In this document: one piece after another, positions 57,769 to 64,000 of the stretch
Position numbering within the stretch: the first letter of the stretch is position 1
Layout: each line of letters starts with the position of its first letter
From: CAVUBL01 sp963739795
Lineage (GTDB): Bacteria > Acidobacteriota > Thermoanaerobaculia > Multivoradales > DATKCC01
Length of the DNA stretch: 64,000 nucleotides
NCBI GenBank assembly: GCA_963739795.1
Contig: CAVUBL010000011.1
Coordinates: forward strand, 1-64,000
Reading direction: 5' to 3'
Position numbers and translations under genes: made by a program
The notes under the pieces: model-generated
Seen by the model: only the letters and a program-made list of their open reading frames with translations
The model's database searches: none
Told to the model about the DNA's origin: nothing

Positions 57769-58534
57769 TCAGGGCTCCCGCCGCCGTTCGAGGAAGCGCC
57801 GCGCACCGCGCCGGGCTTCACCGGACTCCAGCGTCTCGAGGCCGAGCCGCGTCTCGTGGGCCAGCGCCTCCTCCAGCGACAAGTCGAGACCGTCGTAGAG
57901 GCTCCGCCGGTCGCTTCGCAGGCAGACCTGGGGAAGGGCGGCGAGCTCCGCCGCCAGAGCCTCGGTCGCGCCCCGGGCCTCGCCGTCCGGCACCACCCGG
58001 TGGACCAGCCCGATCGCCAGGGCCTCGCCGGCCTCGACCGGCCGCCCCGTGAGCACCAGGTCGAGGGCCCGCGACAGCCCGATGAGGCGCGGCAGGCGAA
58101 CGGTGCCGCCGTCGACCAGCGGCACGCCCCAGCGGCGACAGAACACCCCGAAGACCGCGCTCTCCTCGGCTACCCGCAGGTCGCACCAGAGGGCGAGCTC
58201 CAGCCCGCCGGCCACGGCGTAGCCGGCGATCGCGGCGATCACCGGCTTCGAGAGGCGCATGCGGGTCGGGCCGAGGGGCCCGTCGCCGTCCGGGGCGACG
58301 CGGTTGACCCGGCTGAGCCCGTCGGGATCTTCGCCGGCGATCGCCGCCAGATCGGCTCCGGCCGAGAAATGCCCGCCCGCGCCCCAGAGCACGGCCGCGC
58401 AGACTCCTAGCCTCGAAGTCGCGAAAGGCCCCGGCCAGCGCCTCGGCCGCCTCTCGATCGACGGCGTTGCGCACCTCCGGCCGATCGAGGATCACGGTCC
58501 AGACCGGCCCCTGTCTCTCCACGCGGACGGACAT
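57769..58534 (-). pseudogene. Enoyl-CoA hydratase/isomerase family, frameshifted
   Basis: The first 42 codons (MSVRVERQGPVWTVILDRPE, then VRNAVDREAAEALAGAFRDF) are in one frame. From VLWGAGGHFSAGADLAAIAG onward the crotonase fold continues in another, through GYAVAGGLELALWCDLRVAE and GVPLVDGGTVRLPRLIG to a normal C-terminus. The break is within about 58394-58410. Restoring two bases in the GCGC run would rejoin the frames. The crotonase oxyanion-hole segments are present, so the enzyme would be intact apart from the indel. It acts on acyl-CoA thioesters; the substrate is unknown. It could be a sequencing error. Confidence 0.8.
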
Positions 58535-58633
58535 CGTCCCTCCCTTCGGTTGGCCACCTCGGGCTCGGTCTCGAGGTTAGCAGCCGCCGGGAACCTTCCA
58601 CCCGGCGCGGCGTTATGGGGGGAGAGGCAGGAC

Positions 58634-59233
58634 GTGAGCATCCCCATCGCGAGAGCCGTGACCGATCCCACCGATGCCGAGCTGATGCTGCGGGTCCGCC
58701 GCGGCGACGAGGAGGCCTTCGCGGCCCTCGTCGACCGCCACAAGGACCCGCTGGTGGCGTATCTCACCCGGATCACGGGCTCCCTCGACCGGGCGGAGGA
58801 CCTGGCCCAGGAGACCTTCCTGCGCCTCTTCCGGACCGCCTCCCGCTACCGGGAGCAGGGCTACCTGACGGCGTTTCTCTATCGCATCGCCACCAACCTG
58901 GTGCGCTCCCAAGGGCGGCGCGAGAAGCGCTGGCGAGCCCTCGTCGGCGAGCTCGCCGGCGGCAGGCGCGAGGTCGAGATCGAGCCCGGCGGCCCGCGGC
59001 GCCTCCTCGCCCGGGAGCTCCGAGGCCGGCTGGCCGAGGCGGTCACCGCCCTGCCCCTGAGCCTCAGGGTGCCCCTGGTGCTCTACGAGATCGAAGACTG
59101 GCCCCAGGGCGAGATCGCCCGCGTCCTGGGGTGCCGAGTGGGGACGGTCAAGAGCCGCCTCCACCGGGCCCGCGCCCGGCTGCGCCGCGAGCTCGCGGTG
59201 TACTGGGACGGTTGGAACGGAGGTACACCATGA
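58634..59233 (+). CDS. ECF-type RNA polymerase sigma factor
   Basis: A 199-aa sigma-70 family protein of group 4. Region 2 is GDEEAFAALVDRHKDPLVAY, DRAEDLAQETFLRLFRTASR, AFLYRIATNLVRSQGRR. Region 4 is ALPLSLRVPLVLYEIEDWPQ, GEIARVLGCRVGTVKSRLHR. The start is GTG 58634 behind GGAGAGG; the frame open to 58259 is antisense to the hydratase. The stop overlaps the anti-sigma start (ATGA). It should direct transcription of its own operon and probably of envelope-stress genes, given the PDZ protein behind it. Confidence 0.92.
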   Translation: MSIPIARAVTDPTDAELMLRVRRGDEEAFAALVDRHKDPLVAYLTRITGSLDRAEDLAQETFLRLFRTASRYREQGYLTAFLYRIATNLVRSQGRREKRWRALVGELAGGRREVEIEPGGPRRLLARELRGRLAEAVTALPLSLRVPLVLYEIEDWPQGEIARVLGCRVGTVKSRLHRARARLRRELAVYWDGWNGGTP

Positions 59234-59724
59234 CTCGAGACCCGCTGCGCGAGGCGCTCCGCTCGCTGCCCAGAGAGCGCGCCGGAGCGAACTTCACCCC
59301 TCGGCTGATGGCCCGGCTGGCGGAGGAGCGGCGATTGCCGGCCCTGTGGTCCCTCCGGGGGCGGCTGAGCTGGCGGTCGACCTGGCAAACCGCCGCGGCG
59401 GCCGTGGTCCTGGCCGGCCTGCTGGCAGCCGGCGGCGTGGCCCTCTCCCGCCTCGCCGGCGGGTCGGAAGCCGGCGGCGCTATCCCGGCGGCTCCGGCCT
59501 CCCGCCGCGCCCGGATCGAGCGGTTCGAAGCCGAGCGCGCTCACCTCGCCGCCGAGCTCCAGGAGCTCAAGCGCATGGCCGATACCGAAGACCCCGTGAT
59601 CTACCTGGGAGGCGACGACCGGGTCGACCTGGTGCTGGACGTGGGCCGGCTGGCCCGCCAGTACCGAGACGACGACGGCCGCCGGGTCGAGCCCGCGGCC
59701 TACCGCCGGCCCCCCGGCCGCTGA
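59230..59724 (+). CDS. Probable anti-sigma factor (single-pass membrane)
   Basis: A 164-aa protein coupled to the sigma gene by ATGA. A cytoplasmic N-terminal half (DPLREALRSLPRERAGANFT, PRLMARLAEERRLP) is followed by one membrane segment (about 55-77, TAAAAVVLAGLLAAGGVAL) and a periplasmic coiled-coil (RIERFEAERAHLAAELQELK). This is the usual layout of an anti-sigma factor cut by regulated proteolysis. It lacks a zinc-binding HxxxCxxC motif. The role is inferred from position and topology. Confidence 0.72.
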   Translation: MTRDPLREALRSLPRERAGANFTPRLMARLAEERRLPALWSLRGRLSWRSTWQTAAAAVVLAGLLAAGGVALSRLAGGSEAGGAIPAAPASRRARIERFEAERAHLAAELQELKRMADTEDPVIYLGGDDRVDLVLDVGRLARQYRDDDGRRVEPAAYRRPPGR

Positions 59725-59800
59725 CCCCCGAGCTCGAGCCCGGCCCCAGTGAGCTCGAGCGCACCCGATGGACCACGCTTTCCGCGAGGAGACGACCACC

Positions 59801-60688
59801 ATGATCGACCTGACGAAGAATCCAGGCCCCCCCGGGGCGGGCCGGGACTGCCGCCGGTTCCCCCGATCCCTCACCTTCGCCCTGGCCGGACTGACCGCCT
59901 GCGCCGGACTCGGCCTCCTCGGCGCACCGGCCCTCTCGGCCGACGACGGAGGGCAGACGGTGACGGTGAAGACCGTCAAGGCCCCTGCCAAGGACCAGAA
60001 GGTCAAGACCGAAGCCAAGACCAAGACCCGGGAGGTGGTCGTGATCGCCGAGCCCGGCGACGAGCCGGACGGCGGAGTCTGGATGACCAAGGAGCTCGGC
60101 GGCGGGTACCTGGGCGTCGAGCTTCTGCCTCTGACCAAGGAGCTGCGGACCCACTTCGGGGCGCCGGCCGACCAGGGGGTCCTGGTCTCCAGGGTCGAGG
60201 ACGGGAGCCCGGCGGCCAAGGCCGGCCTCCGGCCCGGCGACGTGATCACCCGCTTCGACGGCGACGCCGTGAAGGCGCCCTGGGACCTCACCCTGGCGGT
60301 GCGCGGCCACGACAAGGGCGACACCGCCCGGCTCGACCTCCTTCGCGACGGCAAGCCCCTGGGCTTCGACGTCCAGATCGAGGAGCGGGAGCGGCAGAAG
60401 ATCGACGTGGGCAAGCTCCTGGAGCTTCGCGACGGGCCCGGCGACGACGACAAGACGATCGTGCGCCTCCGGGAGCTCGCCCGGCCCGGCGAGGGACCAC
60501 CGGTGGTCTACTTCCACCCCGACGCCATGGACCGCCTGGGCGAGTCCCTGGACAAGGTGGACTGGCCGCGCCTCAACGAGCGCCTGGGCCAGCGCAACCG
60601 GGAGCTCGAGAAGCGGATCGACGAGCTCGAAAAGCGCCTGGACGACCTGGAGAAGGAGCTGAACCAGTCGAAGGGCAAGCCCAGGTAG
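59801..60688 (+). CDS. PDZ-domain periplasmic protein
   Basis: A 295-aa exported protein. The start at 59801 follows GAGGAG. A signal peptide-like segment (SLTFALAGLTACAGLGLLG) ends near ALSADD. A PDZ domain spans about 95-190 (GGGYLGVELLPLTKEL, RVEDGSPAAKAGLRPGDVIT). The C-terminal 40 residues are a charged coiled coil (ELEKRIDELEKRLDDLEKEL). No protease domain is present, so it is a regulator or scaffold rather than a DegP-like enzyme. It is the third gene of the sigma operon and may sense unfolded or envelope ligands. Confidence 0.82.
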   Translation: MIDLTKNPGPPGAGRDCRRFPRSLTFALAGLTACAGLGLLGAPALSADDGGQTVTVKTVKAPAKDQKVKTEAKTKTREVVVIAEPGDEPDGGVWMTKELGGGYLGVELLPLTKELRTHFGAPADQGVLVSRVEDGSPAAKAGLRPGDVITRFDGDAVKAPWDLTLAVRGHDKGDTARLDLLRDGKPLGFDVQIEERERQKIDVGKLLELRDGPGDDDKTIVRLRELARPGEGPPVVYFHPDAMDRLGESLDKVDWPRLNERLGQRNRELEKRIDELEKRLDDLEKELNQSKGKPR

Positions 60689-60737
60689 ACCGGATCGCCC
60701 CCGCAACCCCTCGATCCCCTTCCCTCCCTCACGGGGG

Positions 60738-60758
60738 GAAGGGGGACGCCCCCTTCCG
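60738..60758. terminator. Hairpin ending the sigma/anti-sigma/PDZ operon
   Basis: GGAAGGGGG-ACG-CCCCCTTCC is a perfect 9-bp stem 49 nt after the PDZ stop and 33 nt before the XRE stop on the other strand. No T-run follows, as is common in GC-rich genomes. It could serve both directions. Confidence 0.5.
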
Positions 60759-60790
60759 CGCTTCGCCGAGCTGTTTGCAGGCCCCCGGCT

Positions 60791-61186
60791 CTACCCGTCG
60801 CCAGTGGAGTGGAGGTAGCGGATCAGGCGGTGGAAGCCGCCGAGCATCTGGGCCAGGGCCGCTTCCTCCTCCCGGGCCAGGACCTCGACGCCCAGCAGGG
60901 CCCGCACGTCGACCGGCCCGGACGCCGGCGTCGGCGCAGCGGCGCGCCGCAGCCCCGGGCCCCGCTCGTTGACCAGGTCGAGAGCCCGGGCCAGATCGGC
61001 GAGACCGGCGTCGAGGGCTGCGAGGATCTTCTCCAGCGTGTCGAGGGAGGGATTCTGCTTCCCGGTCTCGTAGGCCGACAGCATGGCCTTCGTGATGGCT
61101 GCCCGCTCGGCCGCCTCGTACTGCCTCAGGCCCCGCTTCTCGCGCAGCCAGCGTAGGGCCTTCCCCAATCCCTGAAATACTGGCAT
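60791..61186 (-). CDS. XRE-family transcriptional regulator (copy 1)
   Basis: A 131-aa protein. The N-terminal helix-turn-helix reads LGKALRWLREKRGLRQYEAA, ERAAITKAMLSAYETGKQNP, SLDTLEKILAAL. The C-terminal part is a helical tail (LAQMLGGFHRLIRYLHS) shared with the neighbouring paralogue. A 36-bp sequence element 30 nt upstream is shared by both genes (separate entry). It probably represses itself and perhaps its neighbour. The targets are unknown. Confidence 0.85.
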   Translation of the reverse strand: MPVFQGLGKALRWLREKRGLRQYEAAERAAITKAMLSAYETGKQNPSLDTLEKILAALDAGLADLARALDLVNERGPGLRRAAAPTPASGPVDVRALLGVEVLAREEEAALAQMLGGFHRLIRYLHSTGDG

Positions 61187-61215
61187 GGGGAAAATGTATC
61201 CGCTCCGGCGCCGTT

Positions 61216-61251
61216 GCGCAAGCTCAAGTCCTTATTTGTCAGAGATTTACG
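61216..61251 (-). promoter_or_regulatory. Shared upstream element of XRE copy 1
   Basis: On the minus strand the element begins CGTAAATCTCTGACAAATAA and ends in GGACTTGAGCTTGCGC. It starts 30 nt before the ATG. The same arrangement and spacing occur before XRE copy 2, with conserved blocks CGTAAAT, TCTG, AAGGACTT and GCTTGC. It is therefore a likely promoter/operator. Confidence 0.65.
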
Positions 61252-61391
61252 GGATCACAGGATAAATTCCCCGAAGCCGGGCCGAAGCGTGCGTCGGCGC
61301 GATCGCGCGACGTACCGCGTGACCTGCCGGGAGAATTGGTCTCCGGGAAGGGGAACCTACGGGACGAGAACGGGGCCCCGGGGAGGAAACA

Positions 61392-61880
61392 TCAGGTCGA
61401 GACGTCGTCGCCCGAATCGTCCGCGTCGGCCTCGCCGGCAACTCCTTGGTGCCGGGAGCGCAGGTCGTCTGTCTGGGTGAGCATGTAGCGCAAGAGGCTG
61501 TGGAAGCCTTCGAGCATCTGGCCCACGGCGTGCTCCTCGGCGGGCTCGAGGCGGCGGGCGAGGCCCAGGAGGCGCTCGAGGTCGAGGAAGGGGCCCGCCG
61601 TGGCCGGCGCCAGGGAGGGAGCGGACGGCCGCGCCGCGCCGCCCTTGCGCCCGTCTTCCTGGGAGACCACGCGCATGGCGTGGGCCAGGTAATCGAGGTC
61701 GATCTCCAACGCGTCGAGGATCCGCTCCAGAGTGTCGATGGTCGGCCGCTGCTTGCCGTTCTCGTAGGAGGACAGCATCGCCTTGGTGATCCTGGCGGCC
61801 TCGGCGACCTCGTACTGCTTCTTGCCCTGGCGTTGCCGGATCCAGCGCAGCGCCCTCCCCAGCCCGTTGAAAGAAGCCAT
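61392..61880 (-). CDS. XRE-family transcriptional regulator (copy 2)
   Basis: A 162-aa paralogue of the neighbour. The HTH is LGRALRWIRQRQGKKQYEVA, EAARITKAMLSSYENGKQRP, TIDTLERILDALEIDLDYLA. The tail AVGQMLEGFHSLLRYML matches LAQMLGGFHRLIRYLHS in copy 1. Both proteins keep the unusual KAMLSxYExGKQ recognition helix, so they probably read the same operator. A 36-bp shared element precedes the gene at the same distance as in copy 1. The two genes are tandem on the minus strand with their own promoters. The role is unknown. Confidence 0.87.
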   Translation of the reverse strand: MASFNGLGRALRWIRQRQGKKQYEVAEAARITKAMLSSYENGKQRPTIDTLERILDALEIDLDYLAHAMRVVSQEDGRKGGAARPSAPSLAPATAGPFLDLERLLGLARRLEPAEEHAVGQMLEGFHSLLRYMLTQTDDLRSRHQGVAGEADADDSGDDVST

Positions 61881-61909
61881 TCGTGGAATTTACCCGGCAA
61901 CGCATCGAA

Positions 61910-61945
61910 GTGCAAGCATAAGTCCTTTGACACCAGAAATTTACG
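61910..61945 (-). promoter_or_regulatory. Shared upstream element of XRE copy 2
   Basis: On the minus strand it begins CGTAAATTTCTGGTGTCAAA and ends in GGACTTATGCTTGCAC. It starts 30 nt before the ATG, the same as in copy 1. TTATGCT within it may be the -10 and the TCTG block part of an operator. The conservation is in the promoter rather than in the intervening leader. Confidence 0.65.
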
Positions 61946-62068
61946 TCTTAACCTAAAAAGTATCCGCCCAGCGGCGTTCGCGGTGCGGAAAAGTCACCCC
62001 GCAACGGAATTTCGTCGCCCGGGAGCGGAGGGCGCACGGGGTCCCGGGATCCTCCGGGGCGAGACGAA

Positions 62069-62100
62069 GACGCCCCCGGGGAACGGTCCCCGGGGGCGTC
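62069..62100. terminator. Perfect 14-bp hairpin after the BNR-repeat gene
   Basis: GACGCCCCCGGGGA-ACGG-TCCCCGGGGGCGTC lies 22 nt beyond the stop codon of the minus-strand gene. It is the strongest stem in the window outside repeats and is a good candidate for that gene's terminator. Confidence 0.65.
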
Positions 62101-62122
62101 GAAGGTCCGCGCAAGCGGAGGG

Positions 62123-64000
62123 TCAGCCGGGCTGCTTCGCCTCCCAGGCCTCCCGCGTCTGGAGGGTCAGCGGCTCGAGCTTCTCGCGCTCGAGAGAGCG
62201 GTTGAAGCCGTCGCGCTGGCCGGCGAGGGCGTCGAAATCGGCGAAGGCCTTCTTCAACTGGTCCCGCAGCACGCCGAGCCGGTCGAGCTGGCTCTGGGTG
62301 GGGCGGCCGGTGTAGGAGTTGACCCCGCCGTAGAGGTTGCCGAGCTTCTCACGGAGCTTCTCCTCGCCCGAGAGCCAGCCGGCCTCGCTGGTCGAGACCA
62401 ACGTGCCCCGGAACTGCTCCAGGGAGTCGGCGTAGGCCGTGAGGCGCTTGGCCGTACGGCTCCGATCCGGCAGCTTGCCGGCCCGTGCCCGCGCCTGATC
62501 GCGCAGGTCGGTGATGGAGTCGACCAGGTAGGTCATGCGCTCGAGCATGTGGTAGAGGTCGAGGGCGGTCTGCTGCTGGAGCTTCCGGTCCTCGGCCGAA
62601 TGGGGCGAGCGGGGATCGGGCACCAGCTTGACCGCGCCGGTCAGGGTCTTCTTGCCCTTGATCAGCTTGACCGTGTAGGTCCCCTCGAGCACCCGCGGTC
62701 CCTCGAAAGCGGGCACCAGGTTGGTTGCCGGCGGCACCTTCGGAGGAGGCAGTCTCATGGGCCAGGAGACCCGGTTGATACCGCGGCGCTTGCCGCCGGG
62801 CACCGATTTGATGAGCTTGCCGTCGGGGCCGTAGATCTCCACCTTGAGGTCGCCGAAGAGGTGGCGGCGCTTGAGGTAGTAGGCGATCTCGGCCGCCTCG
62901 GGTGGGTTCTGGCCGGTGAAGTCCCCGGCGCCGGAGAACTCCTGCTGCGGGGCCTCGATGACCATCGCCGCGGGTCGGCTGGGCAGCAGGGCCACGTCCT
63001 CGTTCAGCACCTTGGAGGTCAGGTTCCGCAGCGGTGTCAGGTCGTCCAGGATGTAGAGGCCGCGGCCGTGGGTGGCGATCACCAAGTCCCCTTCGCGGGG
63101 CTGGATCGCCAGGTCGCGGACCGCCACCATCTTGGGCAGGCCGCCCTCGAAGCGCACCCAGTGGCCCCCGTGGTCGAGGGAGAGCCACAGGCCGCGCTCG
63201 GTACCCAGGAAGAGCAGGTCCGGGTTGACCAGATCCTGGAGGACGACGTGGGCCCAGCCGTCGAGCTCATCCGTCGCCAGGCTCTTCCAGGTCTTGCCGT
63301 AGTCGGTGGTCTCATAGACGTAGGTGGCCATGTCGCCGGTGCGGTGGGCGTCGACCGTCACCAGGGCCGCGCCCTTCGCGCTCGGGCTCGCCGCCACGTC
63401 GCTGATCCAGCCGCGCGCGGGCAGGTTCGGGATGTTGGTGGAGACCATCTCCCAGCTCTTGCCGTCGTCGCGGGTCACCTGCACATTGCCGTCGTCGGTG
63501 CCCACCCAGATCACACCGGCCTCGACCGGCGACTCGCTGATCGAGTAGATCGTGGTGTAGTTCTCGGCGGTCGAGTTGTCGATGGTCAGCCCGCCCGACT
63601 CGTCCTGGCGCTGCCACTTGGGGTTGTTCGTGGTCAGGTCCGGGGAGATCTCCTCCCACGACTCACCCCGGTCGCGCGAGCGCAGGAGCTTCTGGGCACC
63701 CATGTAGATCGTGCCCTTCTCGTGGGGGGAGAACGCCAGCGGCGTGGTCCAGTTGAAGCGGTACTTGGCCTCCCCGGCGGCCGGGTAGGCCTTGATGTCC
63801 CGCACCTCGCCGGTCTTGAGGTCGAGGCGCGAGATCTCGCCGCCCTGGTACTCGGAGTAGACGTAGCCCGAGTCGGCCGGGTCGCGGAACACGCACATGC
63901 CATCGCCGAAGCCGACGTTGTCCCAGTCCCGGTTCTGGATGCCCGAGGGGCTCTGGGACGGACCCATCCACGAGCCGTTGTCCTGGAGACCGCCATAGAC
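62123..64000 (-). CDS. Sortilin/VPS10-like BNR-repeat protein (partial, 5' end outside window)
   Basis: Over 620 residues are visible; the frame is open to the window edge. BNR/Asp-box motifs are RSRDRGESWEEI, TRDDGKSWEMV, TTDYGKTWKSL and SLDHGGHWVRF. They belong to a beta-propeller of the VPS10/sortilin N-terminal type that in bacteria is often annotated as a glycosyl hydrolase. The phrase IATHGRGLYILDDLTPLRNL ends the propeller, then an Ig-like domain (KLIKSVPGGKRRGINRVSWP) and a C-terminal helical domain (KAFADFDALAGQRDGFN) follow. Such proteins are exported. A catalytic role has not been shown for this group. The N-terminal signal is beyond 64000. Confidence 0.87.
   Translation of the reverse strand, partial: VYGGLQDNGSWMGPSQSPSGIQNRDWDNVGFGDGMCVFRDPADSGYVYSEYQGGEISRLDLKTGEVRDIKAYPAAGEAKYRFNWTTPLAFSPHEKGTIYMGAQKLLRSRDRGESWEEISPDLTTNNPKWQRQDESGGLTIDNSTAENYTTIYSISESPVEAGVIWVGTDDGNVQVTRDDGKSWEMVSTNIPNLPARGWISDVAASPSAKGAALVTVDAHRTGDMATYVYETTDYGKTWKSLATDELDGWAHVVLQDLVNPDLLFLGTERGLWLSLDHGGHWVRFEGGLPKMVAVRDLAIQPREGDLVIATHGRGLYILDDLTPLRNLTSKVLNEDVALLPSRPAAMVIEAPQQEFSGAGDFTGQNPPEAAEIAYYLKRRHLFGDLKVEIYGPDGKLIKSVPGGKRRGINRVSWPMRLPPPKVPPATNLVPAFEGPRVLEGTYTVKLIKGKKTLTGAVKLVPDPRSPHSAEDRKLQQQTALDLYHMLERMTYLVDSITDLRDQARARAGKLPDRSRTAKRLTAYADSLEQFRGTLVSTSEAGWLSGEEKLREKLGNLYGGVNSYTGRPTQSQLDRLGVLRDQLKKAFADFDALAGQRDGFNRSLEREKLEPLTLQTREAWEAKQPG

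Noticed and set aside
1..64000. rRNA genes or a complete tRNA gene
   Set aside because: No 16S/23S/5S signature and no complete tRNA cloverleaf was found by eye; only the tRNA-Arg 3' half and a relic.

Overview
The window is GC-rich bacterial DNA (roughly two-thirds GC by eye) from a Gram-negative with a large accessory genome. Markers include an outer-membrane c-type cytochrome, a Rieske/cytochrome b pair, giant secreted Kelch/PKD and RHS proteins, Rpn/DUF4351 nucleases and the C-terminal domain of the giant Kelch protein. Together these suggest an Acidobacteriota-like organism (possibly Thermoanaerobaculia). That placement is inference; no rRNA gene is present to test it.

Region 1 (1-2.9 kb, minus strand) is the edge of an integrated element. 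A tyrosine integrase is followed, with ATGA coupling, by a 24-codon ORF, a Phd-UPF0175 fused antitoxin, a PIN toxin and a HigA-type regulator cut by the window edge. The integrase abuts a tRNA-Arg 3' half that begins in the anticodon loop and looks like its attachment site. Region 2 (3.5-11.2 kb) has a 1504-residue Kelch/PKD secreted protein, a truncated radC, an insertion-sequence end scar and an exported protein of unknown role.

Region 3 (11.6-23 kb) is an RHS polymorphic-toxin locus of about 9 kb. It holds YD repeats, carboxypeptidase-regulatory-like and Ig-like domains, an RHS core and a short toxin tip. The stop codon of the toxin overlaps the start of a small membrane protein (probable immunity). 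A DUF6714-like gene, a decayed orphan RHS fragment and a second tyrosine recombinase follow. Three frameshifts are visible in the RHS gene.

Region 4 (23-31.2 kb) is a conflict/defence island. Two copies of a [242-aa protein + Rpn nuclease] module flank a TOTE-type primase-helicase; one module is decayed. The region also holds antitoxin and SNF2 relics, a three-part RHH-HigA-XRE antitoxin fusion, and a vapB with an internally deleted vapC. A palindromic 174-bp element sits in frame inside one Rpn gene.

Region 5 (31.4-54.1 kb) is a carbon and energy metabolism island. It has a zinc alcohol dehydrogenase, a glycine-rich surface protein bracketed by related repeats, and a pair of abutting MITE-like elements. 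Then come a PRC-barrel protein, a glucoamylase-like hydrolase, pgm, a DUF4396 protein, gnd, an outer-membrane cytochrome, a Rieske protein, a cytochrome b fused to three cytochrome c domains, ack/xfp relics, a cation exchanger and PPK2. The convergent operon tal-pgi-tkt closes it. The enzymes together cover glycogen/glucan entry, glucose-phosphate interconversion and the pentose phosphate pathway.

Region 6 (54.3-64 kb) looks like ordinary chromosome: VOC and TetR genes, a Cys-rich secreted protein, a PilZ protein, a frameshifted enoyl-CoA hydratase, an ECF sigma/anti-sigma/PDZ operon, two paralogous XRE regulators sharing a promoter element, and a sortilin-like BNR-repeat protein running off the right edge. 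Tandem repeats of about 23-24 bp sit in two intergenic gaps.
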